Assembly: GCA_964386865.1 (NCBI GenBank) | Contig: CAYLUN010000003.1 | Coordinates: forward strand, 1-64,000 | Length of the DNA stretch: 64,000 bases | Direction of reading: 5' to 3' | DNA from: CAYLUN01 sp964386865 | GTDB lineage: Bacteria > Verrucomicrobiota > Kiritimatiellia > RFP12 > UBA1067 | Shown here: positions 57,884 through 64,000 of the stretch, piece after piece | Numbering within the stretch: the first letter of the stretch is position 1 | Layout of the letters: each line of letters opens with the position of its first letter | The notes under the pieces: model-generated | Seen by the model: only the letters and a program-made list of their open reading frames with translations | What the model was told of the DNA's origin: nothing | Databases searched by the model: none | Position numbers and translations under genes: made by a program

Positions 57884-59010
57884 TGGGAGCAAACCGATAT
57901 TTCGATTACGCGGCGTCAGCGCCTCCGTTTCCCGAAGCGCTGGAGGCATTGGCCGAGGCGGCGCGGCGCTGGTACGGCAATCCGTCGGCCGGTCATGCTG
58001 CGGGGCGGGCGGCCGCGCTGGAGCTGCGTCGGCTAAAAGAGCGGTTCTCGCGGTTGCTGGACGTTCCTGACGGACGCGTGGTTCTGATGTCCGGAGCGAC
58101 CGAGGCGAACAACTGGGTGATCCGCTCGGTGCTGGCCCGTCATCCGCAGGGCCGCGTCCTGGTGGCGTCGGACGTACACGCCTCGGTGTGGCAGGCCGCG
58201 CGGCTGTTTGCGGAACGTATGGATGTGCTCGCGCCGGACAGTAAGGGCCGCGTGACTCCCGCCGCGCTGGCTGCGGCGCTGAAGCCCAATACGCGGCTCT
58301 TCTGCTGCTCGCACGCGGCGAACGAGACGGGCGTGATCCACGACGTTGCCGCACTGTCCTCCGTGTGCGCACGTCGCGGTGTGCTGTGCCATGTGGACGG
58401 CGCACAGGCGGCGGGGCACATTCCTGTGAGACTCAGCGAGCTGTGCTGTGAGTTTTACGTGCTTGCGGCGCACAAGTTCGGCGGGCCGCGCGGCGTTGGC
58501 TGCGTGCTGCTGCGCTGGGACGGCGGGACGGGTTGGCTCGCTGGCGGCGGGCAGGAGGGCGGCTTGCGGGCGGGCACGGAGAATCTGCCGGGATTGGCCG
58601 GAGCGGTCGCGGCGCTCGAGATGTCGCAAGCGAGGCAACCGCAAGAGACCGCGCGGCTGCGGGCGCTGGCGTGCCGGCTGGCGGAGGCCATGCGCGGGTC
58701 TGATGCGGCGTGCCGCATGAACGGCGATCCGGCCGCGGGCCTGCCGGGGCTGGTGTCGCTTTCTTTCACGGGGCTTGACGGCCATGCGCTGGCTGCTGAC
58801 CTGGATCAGCAGGGGTTCGCGGTGGGCACGGGCTCGGCCTGCGCCGATTCCAAGCTCGAGCCGTCGCGCGCGCTGCTGGCGATGGGGCTGACTCGCGCAG
58901 AGGCTCTCGGCACGGTGCGCGTTTCCATGGGGCGGCTGACGGATGAACAGGTCGTGGACGAATTGGCGGCTGCTTTGGCGGCGACGGTGCGGCGGCAGAA
59001 AGGGCGATGA
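57883..59010 (+). CDS. cysteine desulfurase (NifS/IscS-like)
   Basis: The 375-residue PLP enzyme has the PLP-binding Lys198 in LAAHKFGGPRG, SHAANETGVIHD, HVDGAQAAGH and the active-site Cys320 in GTGSACADS. It removes sulfur from L-cysteine as a persulfide for Fe-S clusters or other sulfur or selenium transfer. The loop around Cys320 fits the NifS/IscS-type. The ATG at 57883 is one base into the preceding stop; an earlier start within the MIP gene was rejected. The unknown gene that follows overlaps its stop by four bases. Confidence 0.92.
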   Translation: MGANRYFDYAASAPPFPEALEALAEAARRWYGNPSAGHAAGRAAALELRRLKERFSRLLDVPDGRVVLMSGATEANNWVIRSVLARHPQGRVLVASDVHASVWQAARLFAERMDVLAPDSKGRVTPAALAAALKPNTRLFCCSHAANETGVIHDVAALSSVCARRGVLCHVDGAQAAGHIPVRLSELCCEFYVLAAHKFGGPRGVGCVLLRWDGGTGWLAGGGQEGGLRAGTENLPGLAGAVAALEMSQARQPQETARLRALACRLAEAMRGSDAACRMNGDPAAGLPGLVSLSFTGLDGHALAADLDQQGFAVGTGSACADSKLEPSRALLAMGLTRAEALGTVRVSMGRLTDEQVVDELAAALAATVRRQKGR

Positions 59011-60134
59011 TGTTGAACGATTCTGATTTTCAACAGCACGCGGTGCGGCTGGGCGAGCCGTCTGCGGACCATGTGCGCGACGCGTTCGCTGCGCTGCCGC
59101 GGCGGGGCTGTCTCGAAGCGGTGTGCGCATGGGAGCGGCGGTTGGAAGTTCTGGCCGCGCTTGAAGAGGTCGGGGCGTTCGCCGTTCATTTTGCGGCATT
59201 CGACGGCTTCGCGGCTGTTCGCATCGTCGCGCTCAAGGGCAAGTCGGGTCCGTGCTACGACACTGGCCGAAGCGCTGTCTATCGCGGTGACGCGGCGGCC
59301 CTGTTGGACGATGATCGGCATCTGATCGTCGGCAAGATCCGCGTCTGCGAGAAGACGGGCGGGATATACGCGCTGTGGCCGTATCGCGACTCGCTGACCG
59401 TGACGGAGGCGGATCCTGAATTGCTGGCGCGGCTGGACAGCGAGCCCGTGCCCTTCGACTGCAACACGTTCGATGCGGATTGCCGGCGGTTGGCGGAGAT
59501 GCTGGAGAACGCTCAACGTTCAATGATCAACGCTCAACTTTTACCGGTGGTCTATCCGGGACCGTTCCGCGCGGTGGTGCTGAAAGACGGGAGTGTGGTG
59601 CGGCGCGGGGTGGCGGCGCTTGTGCCGGAGTCGCAGGCCGGGCAGAGCGGGCTGGTGCGGCTGCCGCCCGCTCGGGCGCGTGAGGCGCGGCCGTGCGAAA
59701 CGTACGCTGAGGCCTGCCGCGAGCGCGGGCCCGCGTTCATTCTGGAGCCGCTCGGCAGCGGCGCGGCGCGCGTGACGGAAGGTGACGGGGCGGCGGCGAG
59801 CTTGGATAGTGTGGCGCTTGCGGCGCTGCGTGCGGCTCCGCAGGAGTTGAAGCGGCGCCTGTTGCAGCTCATCGATGCGAGCGAGCCTTATCTGGTGCTG
59901 ACAGGCAGCGATCCGGATGTTGCGGGCGGTTGTTGTCCGAGCACGCAGGTGGGGGCCGCGACCCGGCTGGTCGCGGCAGGTGCCCTGCACGCGTATGCGC
60001 CTCCCGCGCCTCCGGGCTCTTGCACTGCGACGTTCTACGCGTTTCCCGGCGAGATCGTGTCAACTGAGGCAGGGCACCTACTTATTCATGTTAACGAATC
60101 GGTGCGCAGGCCGGCGTATGGTGCCCTTGGATGA
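59007..60134 (+). CDS. uncharacterised protein coupled to the cysteine desulfurase
   Basis: The 375-residue protein has no domain I can name. Visible features are a mixed alpha/beta N-terminus (RVCEKTGGIYALWPYRDSLTV), a Cys-containing C-terminal half with GGCCPSTQVGAATRLVAAGAL and several single cysteines, and no signal peptide or membrane helix. Residues about 168-178 (NAQRSMINAQL) are encoded by an inserted-looking direct repeat at 59508-59541. Its start overlaps the desulfurase stop by four bases (ATGA), and the MIP gene precedes both, so the three genes form one unit, perhaps for sulfur or metalloid chemistry. Confidence 0.6.
   Translation: MMLNDSDFQQHAVRLGEPSADHVRDAFAALPRRGCLEAVCAWERRLEVLAALEEVGAFAVHFAAFDGFAAVRIVALKGKSGPCYDTGRSAVYRGDAAALLDDDRHLIVGKIRVCEKTGGIYALWPYRDSLTVTEADPELLARLDSEPVPFDCNTFDADCRRLAEMLENAQRSMINAQLLPVVYPGPFRAVVLKDGSVVRRGVAALVPESQAGQSGLVRLPPARAREARPCETYAEACRERGPAFILEPLGSGAARVTEGDGAAASLDSVALAALRAAPQELKRRLLQLIDASEPYLVLTGSDPDVAGGCCPSTQVGAATRLVAAGALHAYAPPAPPGSCTATFYAFPGEIVSTEAGHLLIHVNESVRRPAYGALG
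59508..59541 (+). repeat. direct repeat inside a coding region
   Basis: AACGCTCAACGTT (59508-59520) and AACGCTCAACTTT (59529-59541) flank TCAATGATC within the unknown protein gene. The unit resembles dispersed GTTGAGCGTT-type intergenic repeats seen in various bacteria (recollection). The reading frame is kept, adding NAQRSMINAQLL to the protein. Confidence 0.55.
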
Positions 60135-60184
60135 AGGTTCGATGATTCAAAATGCGTCGAAGCCCCGAATCGCGAAGAGACGGA

Positions 60185-60214
60185 TTGCCGTTCGCCGATG
60201 AAGTCTGCTACGAT
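60185..60214 (+). promoter_or_regulatory. possible promoter of the TorF-like porin gene
   Basis: TTGCCG (60185-60190), 18 bases, TACGAT (60209-60214). The match is moderate. Expected transcription start is near 60221, giving a leader of about 94 bases before ATG 60315. Confidence 0.3.
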
Positions 60215-60314
60215 ACTGCAAGTGTCCTGCCTCCTGAGTGTGCGGGGATCAGTTGGCGGGCTGTACGTTTCAGGAAATGCGCCTGCGATGATGCGGGTGT
60301 CAAAAGGGACCAAC

Positions 60315-61151
60315 ATGAAGAAGTTGTTGTTTGTGGCTGTGGCGATGGGTGCGATGAGTACGGTCTTGCTGGCGCAGGATGCTCCTGCCGCGAAGTCTGC
60401 TGCCGCGGCACCCGCTGCAGCGCCTGTTGAAGTCAAGGAAGAGGACCCGGACACGGGGTTCTCTTTTGATGTGTCACTTGATCTCTTTTCGGCCTATGTG
60501 TGGCGCGGCTGCGTGTACAATGACCGCCCGGTTTTTCAGCCGGCCGCAACGGTGACTTACGCAACGGGCGGCTATGGCTCGGTTGGTGCCGGGCTGTGGA
60601 GCAACTTCGATCTGACCGACCGCAATGGGCAGGTTGCAGCCGCAGGGCTGAACGAGATCGATTATCAGCTCTTCTATACGATTGATATCGAGCGCTTCAC
60701 ACTCGAAGCGGGTCATTACTGGTACACCGTCCCCAAGGCAGACGGGCATGATTACTATTCCCTCACGCGTGAGTTTTATGCGTCCGTCACGTACAATAGC
60801 GACATCGTCAGTCCGTTCGTGAGCCTCACGTACGACTATGCGGAGTACGACGGCTTCTACGGGAATGCCGGCTTGAACAAAGAGGTGAAAGTGACCGATC
60901 AGCTCACGTTGGGCGCGGAAGTTTCGCTGGGCGCGGGAGACGATAACTACATGGCTTACGTGGGTACGGATGAGGCCGGCCTGATGGACTTCAACGCTTC
61001 GTTGTTCGCGACGTATGCGCTCACCGACAACCTGTCTGTCGGCGCAAAACTCGCCTGGATGTCGCTGATCGACCGCGACGCACGCGATACGGAAACGTAC
61101 TGGGACGAAGACATCCTGTGGGGCGGCGTGAACGTGTCCGCCTCGTTCTAA
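60315..61151 (+). CDS. outer-membrane TorF-like putative porin
   Basis: The 278-residue protein has a signal peptide (MKKLLFVAVAMGAMSTVLLAQ), an Ala/Pro-rich spacer (to about 46) and a barrel with the family-like start FSFDVSLDLFSAYVWRGCVYNDRPVFQP, resembling the Gcw_chp/TorF group, ending NVSASF with a terminal Phe recognised by the BAM machinery. AAAAGGGA precedes the ATG; an upstream start at 60198 is rejected because the signal peptide begins here. It converges with the symporter gene. Passenger unknown. Confidence 0.75.
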   Translation: MKKLLFVAVAMGAMSTVLLAQDAPAAKSAAAAPAAAPVEVKEEDPDTGFSFDVSLDLFSAYVWRGCVYNDRPVFQPAATVTYATGGYGSVGAGLWSNFDLTDRNGQVAAAGLNEIDYQLFYTIDIERFTLEAGHYWYTVPKADGHDYYSLTREFYASVTYNSDIVSPFVSLTYDYAEYDGFYGNAGLNKEVKVTDQLTLGAEVSLGAGDDNYMAYVGTDEAGLMDFNASLFATYALTDNLSVGAKLAWMSLIDRDARDTETYWDEDILWGGVNVSASF

Positions 61152-61181
61152 AAGGACGGGCGCGGGTGGAACGTGTCTCTA

Positions 61182-61207
61182 ACCAAGAAACCCCGTTATT
61201 GCTTGGT
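61182..61207. terminator. weak bidirectional terminator candidate
   Basis: ACCAAG (61182-61187) and CTTGGT (61202-61207) pair around a 14-base loop between the convergent porin and symporter genes. The stem is short and there is no long T-run, so efficiency is uncertain. Confidence 0.3.
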
Positions 61208-61212
61208 GCTGA

Positions 61213-62805
61213 TCAGCGGAAACAGGCTTCTTTGAATTCGTCGATTTCATCCACCGGCTCGGCCTTGACGAAACGCAGCTTGCTTTCCGTCGCTTGTTCG
61301 GTTGCCAGGCTGACGGCAATGATGGCAATCAGCGAAAGCAACACGCCAAAGGCCAAGTAATTGTAGCAGAATGACCCTTGGAGACAGGCGGGAAGCACCT
61401 TCATGTAATACGTGGGTGCGTTTGGGTCTGCCCCGTTCAGGAATTTGAATTCGTACCAGTAGCCGCCTACGGTGCCCAGGAAGCCGACAAGGGAAGCAAC
61501 AATGACTGCCGCGTGTGTGGTGCGTTTCCAGAAAATGAAAAACAGCGGCACGGCAATAGACGCGGACAGCACGCCCGAAGATACGTAATAAATATCCCCT
61601 AGGCTCTCGCTGATGAAAGCCAGGCAAAGCCCGATCACGATGACGATGGCGGACACCAGCCTGCCGACGCGCAACCGGGTCTTCTCCGGCGCATTCTTCA
61701 GGACGAGCGGATCGATCAGATCATAGGACACATGCATGGCCGCCACGTTCACAAACGTATCGATGGTGGACATCTGGGCGGCAACGATGCCCATCACCAT
61801 GAACAAAGCCAGCCCCAGAGGCATCGTGGCAATGAAGGCCGAGATAATGGAATAGGCTTTGGCGTCCACGGCGGCGGCCGCAGCCCCGTTGACGGGCGGA
61901 AAAACGACCAGGGCGCAGAACGCCACGATTGTGGGCAACACGATGACGAAAGTTATGATCAGCACCAGTCCCGTCCACGCTCCCCGTTTGGCCTCTTTCG
62001 TGCTTTTTGCACCTTGGATGCGCTGAATCAGATCCTGCTCGATCAGCCAGCCCGGCAGATAGCCGATGAGAAGAACAAGGGGGAACAGGAGGCCCAGGAA
62101 GAAGAGATGGAACATTTCGCCTTTTGCTGCCAGCGGGGGCGTGATTTGACGGAGCGCCCCGATGATGTCGCCGTTGCTGACCGAACTTGCTGACGAAAAC
62201 GCGGTAACGGCAAGGACGGCCATGAAGATCGCGGCAACGACAAATTGGATGACGTCCGTGGTGATAACGGCCCTGAAGCCACCCAGATAGATGTAGATGA
62301 TAATCGGAACAACGAAGACCGTCATGCAAAGCCAAGGCTTAACGCCCAGAAAGGGGCTCAAGAGTGTGCCGGTCATGAACAGTTCCGCCTGGGTCCAGGA
62401 GATGAAAACGTAAACGGAAAACAGAGCCAGAAGTGTGCGTGCGGCCTTGCCATACCGCTTTTCTATGGCCTCGGGAATGCTCATCGAAGGAAGTCGCCGA
62501 ACATAAGGCACCATCCAGACAATGATGAAGGTGAGGATGAACCAAGGGAGGGGCAGGATCCAAAGCCCCGTAGCACCGAGCAGGTATATCTGCGACATGC
62601 CGAAGCCGATCCAGCCGAGCATCAGCCAGCCTGCCGTGAGCGACATCCCAAGCCATAGGCCGGGCATCTGGCGTTTGGCCATCCAGAATTCAAAGATGCC
62701 CTCTTCCCGCGTGTGCCCCAGTTTATTCTTGTATATGAAAAAACCAATTCCTGCCATGAAGGCCGCATAGAGGACGAAAGCCACCCAGTAATAGAGTTTC
62801 TCCAT
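61213..62805 (-). CDS. sodium:solute symporter family protein
   Basis: The 530-residue membrane protein has about 13 hydrophobic helices and sodium/solute symporter features: EKLYYWVAFVLYAAFMAGIGFF at the start, IYIYLGGFRAVITTDVIQF, GYLPGWLIEQDLIQRIQGAKSTKEAKRGAW and VAAQMSTIDTFVNVAAMHVSYD. The substrate could be a sugar, amino acid or organic acid. CAGGAGATTGAA precedes the ATG at 62805; an in-frame start 48 bases upstream is not supported. An Rrf2 regulator and a possible small Cys-rich peptide lie upstream on the same strand. Confidence 0.9.
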   Translation of the reverse strand: MEKLYYWVAFVLYAAFMAGIGFFIYKNKLGHTREEGIFEFWMAKRQMPGLWLGMSLTAGWLMLGWIGFGMSQIYLLGATGLWILPLPWFILTFIIVWMVPYVRRLPSMSIPEAIEKRYGKAARTLLALFSVYVFISWTQAELFMTGTLLSPFLGVKPWLCMTVFVVPIIIYIYLGGFRAVITTDVIQFVVAAIFMAVLAVTAFSSASSVSNGDIIGALRQITPPLAAKGEMFHLFFLGLLFPLVLLIGYLPGWLIEQDLIQRIQGAKSTKEAKRGAWTGLVLIITFVIVLPTIVAFCALVVFPPVNGAAAAAVDAKAYSIISAFIATMPLGLALFMVMGIVAAQMSTIDTFVNVAAMHVSYDLIDPLVLKNAPEKTRLRVGRLVSAIVIVIGLCLAFISESLGDIYYVSSGVLSASIAVPLFFIFWKRTTHAAVIVASLVGFLGTVGGYWYEFKFLNGADPNAPTYYMKVLPACLQGSFCYNYLAFGVLLSLIAIIAVSLATEQATESKLRFVKAEPVDEIDEFKEACFR

Positions 62806-62890
62806 TTCAATCTCCTGGCAAACAGTTTGAGGCAGGGCTCGGTCCAGCCGCATCCCTTGCTCAAGACTTTGGCAGGTCTCATAGAACTCG

Positions 62891-62968
62891 TCAAGTCTGG
62901 TCGCATATCTGGCAGCCGCTCAGATTGACGGCGTTCTCGCAACCGCAGTCAGCCTGTCTAAGCTCCAT
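62891..62968 (-). CDS. possible 25-residue Cys-rich peptide
   Basis: A short frame starting at the ATG at 62968 encodes 25 residues, MELRQADCGCENAVNLSGCQ then ICDQT, with cysteines at 8, 10, 19 and 22 (CxC and CxxC). GAGGCC lies just ahead of the ATG. It sits 24 bases after the Rrf2 stop and 85 bases before the symporter start, so it would be co-transcribed. A four-Cys peptide beside an Fe-S-sensing regulator could bind a metal or cluster, but chance is not excluded. Confidence 0.35.
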   Translation of the reverse strand: MELRQADCGCENAVNLSGCQICDQT

Positions 62969-62992
62969 GGCCTCAGGTGTGCTCGGGAGGCG

Positions 62993-63430
62993 CTAAATCG
63001 CGTAGTTGGTCACTTCGGACGAACGCTCATGCTCGCGCAGCAATGTGGCGAGCGTGATGCCCGCCAAAGAGGTCTCGATGGCTTCGTTCACGTCCGACCA
63101 GACCGATCGGGCGGCGCATGAGTTTACGCGCGGGCACGCCTCGTGGTCGGTGATGCATTTGAGGATCGACATCGGCCCCTCGAGGGTGGTCAGCACGTCG
63201 AGCATGGTGATCGCGTCTGGCTGGCGCGCCAGCACGTAGCCGCCCTTTGCGCCGCGCGTCACATTCAAGAAGCCCTTGGTTCTGAGCGGGTTAATCACCT
63301 GCCACAGGTACTTCACAGAGATAGACTGTCGTTCCGCGATATCGTTCAGCGTGACCGGACCTCTGTCCTGATGCAACGCAACATCGATCATCGCGCGCAG
63401 CCCGTAGTGTCCCTTGGTTGATATTCTCAT
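62993..63430 (-). CDS. Rrf2-family regulator, IscR-like with three cysteines
   Basis: The 145-residue protein has the Rrf2 winged helix (ISTKGHYGLRAMIDVALH, VTLNDIAERQSISVKYLWQVINPLRTKGFL, GAKGGYVLAR) and Cys92, Cys99 and Cys105 (CITDHEACPRVNSC), near the IscR cluster ligands at 92, 98 and 104. It probably holds a [2Fe-2S] cluster and senses iron or oxidative stress. The spacing C-x6-C is one residue longer than in IscR. The ATG at 63430 is chosen because GGTGGACAAAG precedes it; 63445 would add five residues. Its promoter overlaps 63471-63499. Confidence 0.88.
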   Translation of the reverse strand: MRISTKGHYGLRAMIDVALHQDRGPVTLNDIAERQSISVKYLWQVINPLRTKGFLNVTRGAKGGYVLARQPDAITMLDVLTTLEGPMSILKCITDHEACPRVNSCAARSVWSDVNEAIETSLAGITLATLLREHERSSEVTNYAI

Positions 63431-63470
63431 TCTTTGTCCACCCATGAAATTGCTTTAGATGGAATGGATA

Positions 63471-63499
63471 ATACTATACGGACAGACGGAAGAAAACAA
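63471..63499 (-). promoter_or_regulatory. predicted promoter of the Rrf2 gene
   Basis: On the minus strand TTGTTT (63499-63494), 17 bases, TAGTAT (63476-63471). ATAATACTATACGG across the -10 could be an autoregulatory site, as often seen for Rrf2 proteins. Confidence 0.5.
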
Positions 63500-63588
63500 A
63501 AAAGGTTTTTCGGCCAGAAGGTGAGTGCGTGAATTCGCGCAATAAACACGCCCGCCCGCCCGTTTCTTCTAGCCGCACGGAGGACGCA

Positions 63589-64000
63589 ATGACCCGTATT
63601 ACAGCAGGCAAGTCAGTTTGTCCAGGCGCAGCCCCGCGGCCGACGCTCGGCCGACGCTCCCGGCTCGCCGCCCTGGCGGCCGCGCTCGCAACAGGTGCGT
63701 GTGGCCAGGCGGCGCACGGCGCAGCGGATGGCGGCGCCGGGGAGCCGAAGCGGATCTTCTTCGGGTTCTGCAAGTCCAAAGACAGCGACCCGGCGCCGAT
63801 GCGGCAGCGCGGCGCTGACGCGGTTGGCTCCGTCCAGGCCCGGCTTGTCCGGTTCGGGTTCGAAGGCTGCGTCCTTCAGGACCTTGGGGCGCAAGCGCTC
63901 GGGCCGTCCAACTGCGCCAGCACGGCCGTCTCGCGCGCCAGCGTCATGAGCGCGCTGGAGTCCTGCCGGCTGCGCCTGGGCACCAACGACACGGTGGTCA
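63589..64000 (+). CDS. start of a secreted protein, truncated by window end (possibly clan CD peptidase-like)
   Basis: ATG at 63589 follows GCACGGAGGACGCA and opens a frame with no stop to the end of the window (137 codons). A signal-like segment RRSRLAALAAALATGACGQA is followed by PKRIFFGFCKSKDSD and VMSALESCRLRLGTNDTVV. The last stretch resembles the strand before the catalytic His in clan CD (caspase-like) peptidases, but the catalytic residues lie beyond the window, so this is only a suggestion. It is divergent from the Rrf2 gene. Confidence 0.7.
   Translation, partial: MTRITAGKSVCPGAAPRPTLGRRSRLAALAAALATGACGQAAHGAADGGAGEPKRIFFGFCKSKDSDPAPMRQRGADAVGSVQARLVRFGFEGCVLQDLGAQALGPSNCASTAVSRASVMSALESCRLRLGTNDTVV

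Overview
The window looks like a chromosomal segment from a GC-rich, Gram-negative, mainly anaerobic bacterium. Signal-peptide outer-membrane barrels, ferredoxin-type ATPases, radical SAM enzymes, an Rrf2/IscR-like regulator, Tat-exported Gfo/Idh oxidoreductases, a formylglycine-type sulfatase and a GH127-like enzyme together suggest the PVC group (Kiritimatiellota/Lentisphaerota/Verrucomicrobiota). This is inferred from gene content; there is no rRNA, tRNA or marker gene to fix the taxonomy. No CRISPR array, tRNA, rRNA or intact insertion sequence was seen.

Region 1 (1-19640) is built around a system resembling the orange-protein (ORP) operons of Desulfovibrio. It starts with the C-terminus of a sigma54-dependent activator, then an OLD-family ATPase/TOPRIM nuclease of lower GC that appears to have been inserted. 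A good sigma54 -24/-12 site (2673-2688) follows, leading into a run of genes on the + strand. These include three intact and one truncated NifX/ORP-like cofactor-binding proteins, a DUF5320 protein, a large secreted double-thioredoxin/Calx-beta protein and two radical SAM proteins. They also include a DUF89 protein, two MinD-type ATPases with inserted 2x[4Fe-4S] ferredoxin, a hotdog thioesterase and a NifU-like scaffold. The run ends with PanD, a CoA-binding protein, an MBL hydrolase, a C_GCAxxG_C_C protein, an Mrp/NBP35 ATPase, a Rieske-like protein, a methyltransferase and a DUF202 membrane protein. No nifHDK is present, so this is metal-sulfur cofactor handling rather than nitrogen fixation.

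Region 2 (19660-30420) is a very GC-rich carbohydrate island: two Tat-exported Gfo/Idh oxidoreductases, a GH127-like enzyme with an odd N-terminus, a sulfatase and a secreted beta-helix protein. Within it, 20998-21231 is a chimeric remnant of a duplicated methyltransferase-DUF202 gene pair.

Region 3 (30474-45380) handles metals and electrons. A minus-strand Zn/Mn-type ABC importer operon includes a His-rich porin, a DUF2946-like protein and a zinc-ribbon Tat protein. Next come a double-rubredoxin FAD oxidoreductase and a five-haem secreted cytochrome. A + strand operon then encodes a porin-like protein, an FMN-bind-like protein, an OB-fold lipoprotein and a MacB-type ABC exporter, and it faces another His-rich barrel.

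Region 4 (45518-51796) holds three minus-strand genes: a protein of four tandem repeats, a cupin and a beta-propeller/phosphoesterase. Region 5 (52001-56965) is a nickel/cobalt regulon (NikR, barrel protein, NikMN, NikQ, NikO) bracketed by two nearly identical PadR genes whose promoters predict leaderless mRNAs.

Region 6 (57056-64000) contains a MIP channel with a Cys-rich tail, a cysteine desulfurase coupled to an unknown protein, a porin, a sodium:solute symporter, a possible 25-residue Cys-rich peptide, an IscR-like Rrf2 regulator and the start of a secreted protein cut by the window end.
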